Position numbers and translations under genes: made by a program. Shown piece after piece: positions 47,701 to 59,126 of a DNA stretch of 64,000 bases. This DNA comes from Hyalella azteca. Lineage: Eukaryota; Arthropoda; Malacostraca; Amphipoda; Hyalellidae. The stretch covers positions 65,329 through 129,328 of the forward strand of contig NW_025934661.1 in assembly GCF_000764305.2 (NCBI RefSeq). The letters are read 5' to 3'. The notes under the pieces were generated by a model. It searched no databases. It had not been told where the DNA came from and saw nothing but the letters and a program-made list of their open reading frames with translations. How positions within the stretch are numbered: position 1 is the first letter of the stretch; each line of letters opens with the position of its first letter.

Positions 47701-49775
47701 AGTGAAGAAAAATTTACATTGAAACAGTTTATTACATAAACTGTAATTTACATTACAGTTTATATTGAAACTTTTTAATGATCTAACAGCGTCATAAATG
47801 CTTGTTGATTGTAATAAATTGTTGTAAGGAGCCATCAGCGCCGTGAACTCAGCAAAGATGAAGCCCGGCTCTCTAAAGAAGGATGAGGAACATAACTTCA
47901 ACTTGATTGTCTTTCTAACAAACAAGTAGATTCAGGCATGATGCAGGCATAATAATCAGTAAATTCTAGTAAATAATCAACGGAATAGTGAATGACAGTG
48001 AACGTTGGCGTTATAGTTTACATTATAAGTCGGGGAGTTACAGAACGCGCGATGCACCCTTCCGCTGGATATCATTTAGATCAATCAAGAAAAATCATGT
48101 GAAATAAAATTTTTATAAAGTGAAAATAAAAAATAAAATTCGTCTACGACGCCTTCTAATAAATAACACAATTGGTTAAACGGCAAGCTTCACAGTGGTG
48201 AGTGGCAGCATTGTATTGCCTCAGGTATTGTATTAATGGCAACAAAACATAGAGCTTTTTTAATGCTGCACCAGCACAACTGAACATTTAAAATGCATAG
48301 CAATATATAGATATATAGTATAAATGTTTTTTGAAGTTAACTTCACAATGGCTTTCTTTTCACTCTAATTAACACGCATCCGACAATAGCAATTCAAAGT
48401 CATTTGAACACTATTAGACAACTCCTAGTCTCGCCATGTCGTATCCAGTCTCTTCGCCAATGAAAAGGTCTCACTGACATTGAAATAAGAATATCGAATT
48501 GACAAGACCTGACGGAGAAATAGTTCATTTCGATTCGTCAATTTCAATAATCAAACAACTGCTAATATGATAAAAAATTCAACACGTTTTACCTACTGTT
48601 ATATCATGTTTTTTTATATCAACTCTCATTATACCATTTGTTTGATATTCAAGCTAATTTTCTTTCCTGTGATAAAACAAGGCTTTGTTAACCTTGAACC
48701 CAAACACAAACTGAAAAGAGCGCTGACGTTAATAATTGTTTCTTTTTCACCACCAATTCCGTCACCGACAAGTAACGTTTGTCCCAAAACTCTTGATTAG
48801 ATAAGATAACGTGTCTATGCAGGAAATACGTACTCCGGAAGAAGCAATGTGGCTTTTGATTCTACGTTGTAATACATATGCAACGACGCAGTTGTTATTA
48901 ATTAATTTTATTTGACTTCGCTATTTTGCTGAACAATTACTGCGCCTCTGTGCACAAGATACAGTTGCAGCCCAGTCAAGTTTTGGGAAGAAAATAGAGA
49001 ATCTACAGTTTACATATCGATCACCGAAATGTAAAGGAAATCATTTAACACCACGTCTGCATTCATTCCGACTGATGGGACTCAACACAAACAAAGCATT
49101 CATCATAAATGCTCTCGTGAAACTGAATGCACGGCGATTTAAAATCACTCCTGATGTCTGTATGAACCTGAAACTGAACACACAAACATTAATCGTCTTA
49201 CGTCTCTACATTTGCCAAATGCAGAAACATAGCATACTGATCTAAATAATACGCCTGACGTCTGTATTTAACTACTGTGCACACTGATAGAGCACACTGA
49301 TGTAAATAATTTAGATCAGTATTTAGAGCAAACTGATCTAAATAATATGCCTGACGTCTGTATTTAGGTTCCTAAAACAGAATGTATAAACATAGCAAAT
49401 TGAATTCAATATTATGCATGACGCTGCATTTATCTAAAACCGAATGTATAAACAGAGCACATTGACGTAAATAATACGAACGCCGTCTTTAATTTAACTA
49501 TAAACAGATTGGAGATACCGAGCACACTGACATAAATAACACGTCAGCACTCACCTGAAACAGAGTGCGCCGACTGTACACAAGACGCCAGACACAGTCC
49601 AGACGACGATAGCAGCCCAGGGCGATCCAGCGTATTGTAATACTCCTCCCGGAGATACGAACACCCCGGAGCCGATGATGCTGCCCACTATAATTGAGAT
49701 GCCATTCAAGAGCGTAATGCTTCTCTTGAGCACGATCGGGCCTTCGTGTTGTTGTTTAGTTGGACGATCTTGCAT
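35619..49775 (-). CDS. SLC7-family (LAT-type) light-chain amino-acid transporter, complete, 8 coding exons
   Basis: Plasma-membrane amino-acid exchanger of the APC superfamily, 12 transmembrane segments expected. Exons in transcript order: 49775-49555, 47156-46930, 44836-44711, 40649-40499, 38074-37951, 37103-36671, 36131-36042, 35707-35619. Phases match throughout and give 486 residues plus TGA, close to the usual 470-540. Visible motifs: TM1 [19 protein letters not shown] with the unwound GSG (35-37); [21 protein letters not shown] with Cys134, at the position of the human LAT1 cysteine that bonds the SLC3A2 heavy chain; [10 protein letters not shown]6 [18 protein letters not shown] (220-237); [19 protein letters not shown]-terminal [12 protein letters not shown]. 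In-frame stops lie upstream of the ATG. Closest by eye to SLC7A5/7A8-type (LAT); y+LAT types are not excluded, and substrates cannot be read from the sequence. Convergent with Pvf. Confidence 0.92.
36042..36131 (-). CDS. SLC7 transporter exon 7
   Basis: The acceptor is ttcctcatcacag/GC and the donor CAGTT/GTAAGT. It encodes [17 protein letters not shown] (TM12) and a basic cytoplasmic stretch [13 protein letters not shown]. Reading through the donor would meet TGA at 35994-35992 after 18 further codons, which could give an alternative C-terminus. Confidence 0.85.
36671..37103 (-). CDS. SLC7 transporter exon 6
   Basis: The acceptor is tctttcgtcag/GAG. The largest exon, 433 nt, encodes [40 protein letters not shown], then TM9-TM11 with [14 protein letters not shown]. 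The donor ACAG/GTTACA is weak but is the only site that keeps the phase and joins correctly to [17 protein letters not shown]. Confidence 0.9.
37951..38074 (-). CDS. SLC7 transporter exon 5
   Basis: The acceptor is tttcggtggtcag/G and the donor GCCGTC/GTGAGT. It encodes [20 protein letters not shown], then [20 protein letters not shown], the TM7 and following loop of the family. It is phase 2 in and phase 0 out. Confidence 0.92.
38211..38507 (+). mobile_element. 3' end of a non-LTR retrotransposon, copy 1 (5'-truncated)
   Basis: Encodes [20 protein letters not shown] then [14 protein letters not shown], the usual C-terminus of Jockey/CR1-like reverse transcriptase ORF2 (APS-N-FKNRLDK). A 3' UTR shared with the copy at 44 kb follows, ending ATCACTGTGTTATGTTACGT TAAAA. 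It lies in SLC7 intron 4, antisense to the gene. Confidence 0.7.
40499..40649 (-). CDS. SLC7 transporter exon 4
   Basis: The acceptor is ttcgacgggcag/AG and the donor CATAG/GTAAAT. It starts with a polar loop ([20 protein letters not shown]), then TM6 with the conserved FAYGGWN and the loop [12 protein letters not shown]. Phe222 aligns with the LAT1 gating phenylalanine. It is phase 1 in and phase 2 out. Confidence 0.9.
41572..41645. repeat. TATACTGTAC short tandem repeat
   Basis: Repeated ATACTGTA(CG)TATACTGTAC units in SLC7 intron 3. Confidence 0.7.
44015..44313 (+). mobile_element. 3' end of a non-LTR retrotransposon, copy 2 (5'-truncated)
   Basis: Encodes [20 protein letters not shown] and the same tail as copy 1, stopping after NPV. 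The shared 3' UTR ends in repeated TATGT then A's. It lies in SLC7 intron 3, antisense to the gene. Confidence 0.7.
44369..44688. repeat. About 52-bp tandem array next to SLC7 exon 3 donor
   Basis: Six units beginning CTTCATTCGTGTCATGAGTA and ending ATTCACAATTATTAT. The array stops 17 bases before the exon 3 donor motif. Confidence 0.9.
44711..44836 (-). CDS. SLC7 transporter exon 3
   Basis: The acceptor is gtcttctcacgcag/GT and the donor TAACAG/GTCAGT. It encodes [18 protein letters not shown] and [17 protein letters not shown], the TM4-TM5 region of LAT transporters. It is phase 1 in and phase 1 out. Confidence 0.92.
46930..47156 (-). CDS. SLC7 transporter exon 2
   Basis: The acceptor is attgccctacag/C and the donor CTAG/GTAAGT. 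It encodes [18 protein letters not shown], then [18 protein letters not shown], and FPHCPPP with Cys134, the likely heavy-chain disulphide. GC content is much higher than in the flanking introns. It is phase 2 in and phase 1 out. Confidence 0.92.
47144..47900. repeat. Degenerate array derived from SLC7 exon 2 acceptor region
   Basis: Repeats of GATCCAGCGGCGTCGTAAAC units (about 60-70 bp), plus copies of the exon 2 edge: GATGGTGCTCAGCTCGCTAG at about 47485 and GATGGCGCCCAGCTCGCTAT at about 47673, compared with GATGGTGCCCAGCTCGCTGT at the real junction. Confidence 0.75.
49060..49556. repeat. Degenerate array next to SLC7 exon 1 donor
   Basis: Repeats anchored on CCTGAAACTGAACACACAAA, CCTAAAACAGAATGTATAAA and CTAAAACCGAATGTATAAAC, each resembling the exon 1 end CCTGAAACAGAGTGC. 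They are separated by ACTGATNTAAATAAT and GACGTCTGTATTTA blocks. Confidence 0.55.
49555..49775 (-). CDS. SLC7 transporter exon 1
   Basis: The start codon is at 49775-49773 in the context gccattATGC. The exon encodes a short polar N-terminus (about 20 residues), then TM1 with the substrate-binding GSG turn and TM2, ending VGALCF. The donor is TTTCAG/GTGAGT, phase 2. TAA codons lie in frame about 50 bases upstream of the ATG, so the start cannot move far. Confidence 0.9.
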
Positions 49776-50175
49776 AATGGCGGCAATATTATCCGTACTT
49801 CGAGCAGTTTTTATATATAATTTATATTATTATTTGATTTCGAATGGTTTTCAATATTTTCACGGTGATTTATTAGGTCGAATTAAGCAAATTAGTAATT
49901 GATGTAACGTTAGAAGCAAATTAGTAGCGGTTTCCATCGCCGGCGCGAAGTCTCAAACGCAACAGGTTGAAGCTGTCGCCGACATGCGACTCTACTGAAA
50001 TTCCCGAGTCTAGCGGAAATGACCGCAGTGGCCGTGAGAGGAAACACTGCTCTTTTCCTCGTCAAAGCTCGGACTGATTGCAGTTCAACACAGATCTCCT
50101 TCACTGCTGTAGTAGGCGGGATCGTCGGCAGCGAGAAATTTGAACTGGGCGGCGAGACTGACGCAAGACTCACCG
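49776..50175 (-). promoter_or_regulatory. Possible SLC7 promoter / 5' leader
   Basis: A TATA-like TATATAAAA (- strand, about 49808-49819) lies about 40 bases above the ATG. A GC-richer block (49920-50170) lies beyond, with an initiator-like ATCAGTCC around 50075. The start site cannot be decided from sequence. Confidence 0.35.
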
Positions 50176-52396
50176 GAATGACAAAATATTTGATTTAAAT
50201 AACACCTCCTTGAATAGATTAGTTTACGTTCATTTTCTTCAAGAGGAGTTTAGCGAAATATAATGACCAATCGTACCGAGCTTGATATAAGCTACAATAA
50301 GATTGTTGAATATAAATAAGCTTTATCCACTTACGAAAATGTAATGTAGAATAATATTTGTTCCATTGACGGTATCCGGGAATCTTGTTTCCTGGTGTAC
50401 AAATTTGTCCCAAATTAATTTTCAGGGGAGCACGTTTATTTCTTCCCTCCTGTATTTGCAAGCGGGCCGATTCGCTATGACGGGCGACTATGCCGACAAT
50501 GTGAGGAAAAAAACAGTAAACAGTCGATAAAGTTGTTGGTTGCGTTGTTTGTCTATTTATGAGCCTAAAGTTGAGGACTATTCATACGATTCGTTAAGAA
50601 TAAAAATCGGAGGGTAAAATTTTCGTAAGAGATTAGAGCTGATTATTCATTTCGGTCGGTCTATTCTGAACTAATGAAGCCAAGGCTATTGTAGGATAAA
50701 TAGAGGCGAAAGTGTCCTCGAAGTAGGTAGGCTTATTCCAATGGATTCGACCTTTGGAACCAACGGCAGGATCGTGAAACTTTCCAAGTTTGGGAATCCC
50801 GGCGGACGCGTCACGCACAGATCAGAGTCTTGTATCAGTTCCACTTGTGCTAGGAATTGGTTACTTTTGTTTGAAGAAAAATTAGATCCGATAACAATAT
50901 AGCATTTTCATCCATGCTGTTTTCATGAAAACATAGACAGTGAGATTAATATTTTCTGATCACTCACAAAATCATCGTAAAGCATAGACGAACAAATTTT
51001 ACATCAAATGTTAGCTCCTTAGTTATTCCGCTCTCATCAACATTCAATTTCAGCTGTAATTACGCTCAATAGTAAAGTCAGCTTTCACAGAGACTCCTCC
51101 ATCATTCACATTTACCAGACCTTGCTGAGCACATGGCTAGAGCTAGACTGAACTGACGTACCGGGGCGCCGGCAGTTGCGTGCTTCTGAATGCAGTGGCC
51201 ACACGTACGTCTGGCTTCCTGTGAGCAATGTTCAGTCGATACAGTGGGCGGTGACATGTTGTCGTACGTCTCTAATGAGAATCGATCCTTTAAGTTCACT
51301 ATGCCCTCACCGTGGGTGACATCAAAGACAATACAATGACCTCATAGGCTTTCCTGGGCCTTCTTGATCTTATCTTGGACACAGAATATGGAGATTGAAA
51401 GAGGTTAGGATCAGTTCAAAGAGATCGGTAGCATTACGCGAGCGCCTTCGTATGTTGCGTCAGCTTCCGTGAGCTAATTTTTGCCTTAGGAATGTTAATA
51501 AAAGATTAAGCCTTGAAATCTATGCACCGTCGGTAGTTTTTTTTTATAATTTTGGAAAATTTTCAATTGATAAACTTCATTATTCAAAACATGAGTCACT
51601 CACAATATTTAATCATTCTTTTGGTAGTGAGTTGTAATTGCAATGATATTTAAATTGATCTATATTTTATGATGAGTTTCGTGTTATGAATATAAGAATG
51701 GGTGACGATACGTTATTTAATTTATTGATACTAAAAAAATCTTTGTGATTATATGGGTTACTTAAGTTATGATTTATGTGAATATATTTAACTTTTTATA
51801 CGATTTCGCTCGACACAATATCAAAAGTGAAACCAACTGTATGTTAAAAGCTATACAGTGGCAATAAACGACTATCAATCTAATTATGAGATTTGAAGAG
51901 GTACAGCTTTTCGATATGGCCTAATATTTATTGCATGTCACTTCAAAACACTTACGCCACAAACACATTTCTAAATAATGATATGCCATGATTTTTTGCG
52001 CAACATGACCCAAAAATGTTAACGATACATCTTAATATCTCACATCCTGATCATCAATTTATTTCTCAAAATATTTTCTGAACTATATGCACTCCCATGC
52101 ATTTACTTCGATATGTCATAAATTAAATAAATAAAAGAATATATTGTTAACTTGTATGAATGACGGCTTAACTTGACAATTACGTGATTTTAACATTAGA
52201 CCGCAAGACTTCATGTAGAAAATAATTCAATTTCTTCTAATTTTATCACCTATATTTCAACTTCTAAATTTGGAACTGACGACTTCTTTTCAAATTGAAA
52301 TCGAATTATGAGTTCAAAATGTTGACAGGTTTTAAAAAAATGATTTAAAAAAATAACTGCAGATGGGCGGGGTGGTCCAGAGGTCAAAGTTCAGAG

Positions 52397-52479
52397 GGTA
52401 TTATTGCAGATTAACTACATCCAAAAAAAAGGGAAAAAAAACACCCTTTTTTTGGATGTAGTTAATCTGCAATAATACC
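52397..52479. repeat. Long near-perfect hairpin
   Basis: Arms of about 36 bases (52397-52433 and 52444-52479; GGTATTATTGCAGATTAACT at the start of the left arm), separated by a 10-base A-rich loop. One A/T is unpaired. Just upstream is GGGCGGGGTGGTCCAGAGGT, which resembles a tRNA A-box, so it may be tied to a SINE remnant. Confidence 0.85.
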
Positions 52480-53633
52480 GAAGTATCAACGACAGGCCTT
52501 TAAGGCCCATTTAATGCTCAAACCGCAATAGTTGAAAACAAACCATTGGCAAAACTTTAAACTTTTCGCATAATGACATTAATTCAGTACTAGTGAACGT
52601 TTATTAGCAGTTTATATTATTTTTATTGTGTTTATTATTGTCGCAATACACAAGAAATTATGAATTTAATTTAATATTTTATGATCCTGCTTGCAAGTTG
52701 TAAATACCGGTAATTTATTTAATTTTTCTTTACGTCTGAATGAACTAATTGATAACATCTTAGTTCGGGACTAATTTGTCAATAATATATGCAGTATGAG
52801 CACTGTAATTATTTCGAATATATTTTTGACTATTATTAGTACCATATAATTTGTTGCTTCGTATTCACCATTCACTTGTTGAGCTTCGTACGATAGAAAA
52901 CTTCTATACCATCGTCTGTAGCGCACCATCGCAACATTTTCTTCTAACAAAGAATGAGGAATAGAGAAAACTGTTTATGGTAGTACCAAAGAAATTTATA
53001 GAATATAACGAATTTGTGCTCCTAAAAATCACATTGAAGCTCCCGCACTCCAACAGGTTAATTCGAAACATAATTTTATGTTCCTTATATTAAATTATCA
53101 TCATTTGACCAAGCAGCTTAAAATAAACGCTTTATTTCATGCCTGGTTCCACGGTTGAACATCACTAATAACTTTAATGCAGCAGTTATTACGACTCGAA
53201 TATAAGGAAATTAAGGAACGGCATCAATATAAACATCAATCATTCAAGCGTAAGACATTAATGACACAATGTGCAGAGAAATCTTAGGTGATGATGAATA
53301 GGGCATAGAGCTGAACGATTTTAGTTTTACGCAATGTTTATCATTGTAATCCTTCAGATCTGTTAAACATGGAAATGCATTAGAAATTGAATAAAAATAA
53401 TCTAAAAATTGTGAGAAGCGTGTGGTAATAACTCAATTTATATAATCATTATTACAGATGAAAGAACCGTAACTTTTTTATTTCAAAATTCCCAAGCCTA
53501 AAAATTCAATCACTTCACAATGGCAAACACTTTGTACGAATTATTTATGTGTGTTCATAGTATAGTATATGTATGTTCAGTGTACGAGTGTATGTTCAGA
53601 ATTTGTATAAATAACTTTTAAATTTCAACGTTC

Positions 53634-56230
53634 AACATTATTGGCGTAGATGTCAGAGCGGCCGTTCAAAAATTAGGTTCGCCAATTCAAATAAGAAACA
53701 GTTCAGCCGTTTAAAATTGCATTTTCGCTCATAACTTTCATAATTCAACAACATTTAAATGTTTAAGTGCTGTTCAAATAAATAACTTGAAATTTATTCA
53801 GTTATTAACGGCAAAAATATTGTTCAAATTTCACGAGTTCCAGGTAAGTAGTTTCTGAAATACAATTAGTATAAGTAACTTTGTAACTTCAACTTCAGAC
53901 GTTTCCGTTCTGGTTCAGTCGTTTCTTTCAGGTGTTTTCCGTTTGCAACAAAAATTATTCAACACCAAATAATACCGTACTCAATGATTTCATTTACTTA
54001 TCAAGTTATCAACTGTGCAGTTGCTGCATGAGTTTCATAGATATGTTAGTGGACTCATTCAAAATATGTTTCCCGGTATGATGCCCACAACGATTCAAGA
54101 CCGGATATCCCCTTAATCGAAGAATTCATTCACTTTCTAACTGTGTAGTGGCAACTTTAATGACATAGATGTCAGTGTGGTCATTCTAAAATTATAATCG
54201 CCAATTTCAATAGAAGTCCGTTTAGTCGTTTCAAAATTGCATTTTCGGTTATAACTTCTATGATTCCAAAAGGTTTATTCTCAAAGGCTTTTGATATAAA
54301 TAACTTTTCAGATTTAACTTGGAAATTCTCCCAGTCCTAGGAATTTATTCACTTTAAAATGACAAAAATGCTGTTCAAATTTCGAAAGTATCAGTTCAGC
54401 CGTTTTTAAAATAGAATTAGTGTCGATCCCTTTTTGAATTCAACTCGCAAGTTCTCTCAAAGCTAGAAATTGATTCACTTTAAAGTTGCGAATACGCTGT
54501 TATAATTTCGTCGGTGTCAGTTCAGTCGTTTCTAAAATAGAATTGGTATTCATAACTTTTTAAATTCAGCTCGAAAGTTCTCCCAAACCTAAAATTTTAT
54601 TCACTTTGGAGCGGCCAAAAATTATCTATTAAAATTTTACCAGTATCAGTTCAGCCGTTTATAAAATAGAATTAGTATTCATAACTTTTTAAATTGAAAA
54701 CTCGAAACTTCTCTCACACCTATAAATTTATTCACTTTATAGAGGGAAAAAGTCTGTTATATTTACACGTGTATCAGTTCAGCCGTTTCTAAAATATAAT
54801 TAATATTCAGAACTTTTTAATTACATTTCGAAAGCACTCCCGAAACTGAAAATTTATTCACTTCAAACCGGCGAAAAGTCAGTTATAATTTCATGAATAT
54901 CAGTTCAACAGTTTCTAATTTAGAAATAGTATTCATGCATTTTTAAATTCAACTCAAAAATTCTCCCAAGTATCCCAAAAATTCTCCCAAACCTAAAATT
55001 TTAAATACTCAAAAACATAAATGCTGTTCAAATTCCAGGAATTTTAGTTCAGCCGTTTCTGAAATAAAATTAGCATAGATAACTGTTTAAATTAAACTTG
55101 ACAATTTTCCTAAGTCTAAAACTTGAGTCACGCCGGAAAGACCGCCGAAATTTCAACGAAAATCAGCTCAGAAAATCCGTTACTGAAATAAAATTAGCAC
55201 GAATAAATTTCTATATGAAACTTGAAATTTTACTAAAATTAGAAATTATATAATACTTTAAAAAGGCAAAAATGCTGTTCAATTTCCACGAGTTATAGTT
55301 CAGATGTTTTTGAAATAGAATAACTATCAATAACTGTTTGAACTTAACTCGAAACTTCTCCCAAATCTACAAATCTATTCATTTCAAAACCGGTAAAATA
55401 CTTCAAATTTCGCAAGAATCAGTTAAACCATTTCCTAAACATTACTCTAAATTATTGTTATTATATACAACTTAATAATTCTCCTAAACCAACGAATTTA
55501 TTCACTTTAAAACTGCGCAATAATGCTGTTCAAATTTCGCGACTTCAGTTCAACTGTTTATGAAATTTAATTTTTATAAATAACTTTTTAAATTTATCGA
55601 GTAAATTCCCCATAACAAAAAATTGAATTAATTTAAGTGTCATTAATGCTGATCAATTATCGTTTCTGAAATAAAATTAGCATAAATAATTTTTTAACTG
55701 TAGCATCAGCTGTTTCCATTCAGTGGTTTCCTAAGTTTCCGTTCAAAACTTGAATGATTTAACTCAAAATATCACTTCACTGGAGGATTTCATCCGCTTT
55801 TGAACTGTACAGTGGCTGCATAAATATATACATGGATGAACATTTTAGAATTAGTGTTCTGATGAATCATCTCTACGATGATTCGACACCGAATATCCCC
55901 TAACTCGAGGACTTCATTCACTTCCTAATTGCACAGCGGCTACATTAATGGCCTAGATATCAGTGCAGCTGCTCCATTTACTTCAATTATAATGGGAGGC
56001 AGTTAAGCCGTTTCAAAATTTCATTTATGGTTATAACTTTCATGGTTCGATGACAGTTGTATTTTAAAATGATTTTTAGATTAATAACGTCTCAGATTGA
56101 ACTTGAATAGTCTCCCAAAGTTAGAAATTTATTCACTTTTAAACGGCAAAAATGCTGTTCAAATTTCACGGCGGTCAGTTCGCCCGTTTCTAAGTAGAAT
56201 TAGTATAGATAATTTTTCAGGAAGTCTTAA
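53634..56230. repeat. Degenerate satellite, period about 125 bp, with longer-range repeats
   Basis: Recurring CAGTTCAGCCGTTTCTAAAA, TAGAATTAGTATTCATAACT and AAATTTATTCACTTTAAAA blocks at 54.4, 54.52, 54.65, 54.78, 54.9, 55.05, 55.17, 55.3, 55.42 and 55.55 kb. A second block (GTAGATGTCAG... to ...CATTTTCGGTTATAACTT) recurs at 53.63, 54.16 and 55.95 kb. Confidence 0.85.
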
Positions 56231-58684
56231 CGGTGTGATTATTTTCTAATTCAGTAGTTGCTCCAAATTTTCTTTGGAAATTTAAAACACTTAAAACTTT
56301 AAATAAGTTCTAGATTAAACTCTCGCCAGAAGATAACAGCGAATATCATGTATCAAAAGAATGCAAAAGATAATTTGTAAATAGAAAATATGATTAAAAC
56401 TTACTGTAGCTAAGCCTGTCACAAAATATTCATTGATTCACTGTATTTCTTCAATGACTCACAATTCACAATTAAAGACAATCATTCGCCGGTTCCAGTA
56501 TTAAGTAGGCTTGATTTGACCTCCATATATTATAACAGTTTCTCGCGGGATTAAAAATTGTAAAAAAGATAGACGCGATGACTTAGGTAAAACACAATAA
56601 GATAAATATATTAACAAGAGCCTATTACTATATCTACCCACTTCTACTTTTTTGGAGATGATGTAGGATTGTACGTAGATAGCCGCGCTCTGAACGCTTG
56701 TAAACATTCGGTGCGTTTTACTAAAATGTTTACACTAAAGACCGTAGATTTTTTAGATGATATTGAATGTGTTTTCATTTCCTGGTTGATCGAACGGCAA
56801 GCTATGGAAGCGTCCTGCTATAACCAGTTTGCGGTGGTTGATAACTTAATCGCTGGTCCTATAATCTTCTTGTGGTGAGTCTCGCAAATGTGAAATTGTC
56901 ATGGCCTTTCAGAGCTGTTTAAGCTAAGGGTTTAATGTGAGACAATGACAGTTTGAAAGGACTCTGCAAAAATATGTTGTGTTGCACGTAGATATATTCT
57001 TATTATGCCTCTTTCAATTCTCAAAAATTTCCCGGTAAACTGAATGGTAAAATAATATCGGATAAACGTACGTCTTATTAAAAGCTCTTTATGTTACATA
57101 CATATGATGTTTTATACGACATTAACTATTTACTTATACGAAAAACTCCTCGAGCTTTCATGAATTGTATTGATACCAGATGTAATAATCAAATCAAAAC
57201 TAATAACACCCAATTGGAATTTTTTCTTCTGGCGTAATTTTTTTTGTTTCTACTATTATTAAATGAATTAAAATTTTCAATGATAATAATTGATTACTGA
57301 ATGGTTTATAGTTTAGATATATCAAAAAAATTGTCAACTGAATTTCATGAGAATTTTTCATGCTCAAATTTTAAGATGCAGTATTATGTCTTTAACGTGT
57401 CTTTAAATTATAGGCATGATACTGAAGATATCCTGCCTACTCTTCCTACTTTTCTTTGCTTCCTCTATACTTTTTCTTGACAAGAGATAATGTTTAAACT
57501 GAAATACGTTAATATTATAAAATATAGTGCCAATTCACATTTAAGTCAGTAAAAACATATTAGCACAGAGTTGATCAACGCGCAAAAAAGCATGCATTTT
57601 CAGCGTTGTTTCCAAATTAGAGCGAAAAACATTTCCTAGCAGTAAATTCCACCAATGCAAATATCATCAGTTGTATTAGAACAATAAACATTGAAATAAC
57701 ATTTCTAGGACAGCGACTAGATTTGTGATCTTCAGCGAGGTTTGACGTTACGTTTCTCAATGACCCTTGGAAGACGTTGCTATATTCAGTTCGACGTTGC
57801 ATCAGTATTGCTGGTCTCCCTAGGTTCACCAGCCGTACTAGCAACTGATCCAACGTCGCGCTTTGAACGTCGCAGGCGTTAGGAGCCTTTTGTGTCTACC
57901 ACAGATCTTCTCCTGAAATTATTAGAGTAAAATAAGATAAAAATTTTTATTCATTCATACAAATTCAGCAATTACAGTATTTAATACGGTATTTGAGATG
58001 TTGGTATATTTTTTCTGCCCCTTTGTGAAGAGGTTTAAGATCAATGGTAAAAAGTTAGTGAATACAACAACCTTTGGATATTGATACACGTTTCAATACT
58101 TACTTTCATTTCATCCTAAACCTGCTTCTTCTTTAAAAAATTCTAAGAAACGAACAGAATTTTCGTTTTCCGTCTGTTTCATCATATTCATCTTGCAAAA
58201 ATAAAGTTTTCACTGAATGTTCTTGGGTTCCTAATTTATTTCGAAAACTAATTAATTTTTTAATTGCTTCTTCAATACTTATAACGAACCAATCATTTTT
58301 AAGACATTTCTAAGTTAATTTACCTATTTCTTTTGACATAAATAATTATATTTTATTTCAGTCCCCGATGAACTTTAGGCAGAGAGTGTATGCATGTCAA
58401 CAGTAGCATGGCATATTACCTGCCTGAAATAAATTATTTATTCTTCATCACTTAAAAATATTCCATGTCAGATCCGTGCAATATATAATATGGCACGATG
58501 AATGAGAGGATATTTTTTATAGCGAACGCGTTTATTTTGCACAAGTAGGTTTTGAATTTGGTCAGCGTAATGAATTCATGTATTACGTATCTGTGCATCT
58601 CAGTCCCACCCATTTTTTATGCTCAAACTTCAACTCCTCAACCCTATGCACCGCACCCTGCCACCCCCCCCCAGGGACCGTCAA

Positions 58685-58720
58685 TATAAAGGCGAGTGAC
58701 AGAGGCACTCTCAACAGTTC
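58685..58720 (+). promoter_or_regulatory. mlpt: TATA core promoter of the small-peptide gene
   Basis: TATAAA is at 58685-58690 in a locally GC-rich stretch. An initiator-like CTCAACAG lies 26-31 bases downstream (about 58710-58717), the usual spacing. The next 250 bases contain no ATG before the first small ORF, which fits a leader starting here. Confidence 0.6.
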
Positions 58721-58973
58721 TGCTCGGCAGTCCCTGTAAGAGCCACGCAGGCCATCGCGCTCCCATATCCACTCGGCTGCAGTGCCTCGACTTTGTTACG
58801 CCGCATTCAGTCGACAGTGCCTCTAGAGCTGCCACGCTAGTGTCTCAAACTACTATCAATAGTGATTATTAAAGCGATCTTTAATACCATTGAAGGTCTG
58901 AATCCAATCGAGCTGTATTAATTCAGAATTGTTCTCCAGTCGTCGTAAGCTGTGTTATTTCCAGCTTTTAAAA

Positions 58974-59021
58974 ATGGCTTTTTCATTCTTCAGCTTCCTG
59001 GACCCCACTGAGAAGTATTGA
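58974..59021 (+). CDS. mlpt: Pri/Tal-type small peptide 1 (15 aa)
   Basis: The peptide is MAFSFFSFLDPTEKY followed by TGA. This is the first ATG after the predicted start site, in the context AAAAATGG (A at -3, G at +4). The aromatic N-terminal half and C-terminal LDPT-x-x-Y match the pattern of insect Pri peptides, which act as cytosolic or mobile regulators of Svb/Ovo processing. It has no signal peptide features. It lies 105 bases upstream of the second peptide ORF. Confidence 0.78.
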   Translation: MAFSFFSFLDPTEKY

Positions 59022-59126
59022 AACCCTACTTCTATGCTCCCACAATAATTCTTATTTATTATCTAACATTCTCCAGCTGCCAACGCCGCAAGATTGCCGT
59101 CGATTTCGGCTTCATTAACAAAAACG

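Larger units (their letters stand above)
50176..58684. other. Intergenic region upstream of SLC7 and the small-peptide gene
   Basis: Contains the hairpin and satellite listed separately. A - strand block at 51250-51160 reads MSPPTVSTEHCSQEARRTCG and ends at a donor-like GTACGT; a + strand block at 56724-56875 starts MFTLKTVDFLDDIECVFISW and ends at TTGTG/GTGAGT. Both are coding-like but unplaced. Confidence 0.35.

Noticed and set aside
49910..50173. 87-aa - strand ORF above the SLC7 start
   Set aside because: GC-rich block with no family resemblance and no splice route to exon 1 in frame; more likely leader or promoter.
58644..58835. 63-aa - strand ORF over the small-peptide promoter
   Set aside because: Overlaps the TATA box and leader of the + strand gene; no support.
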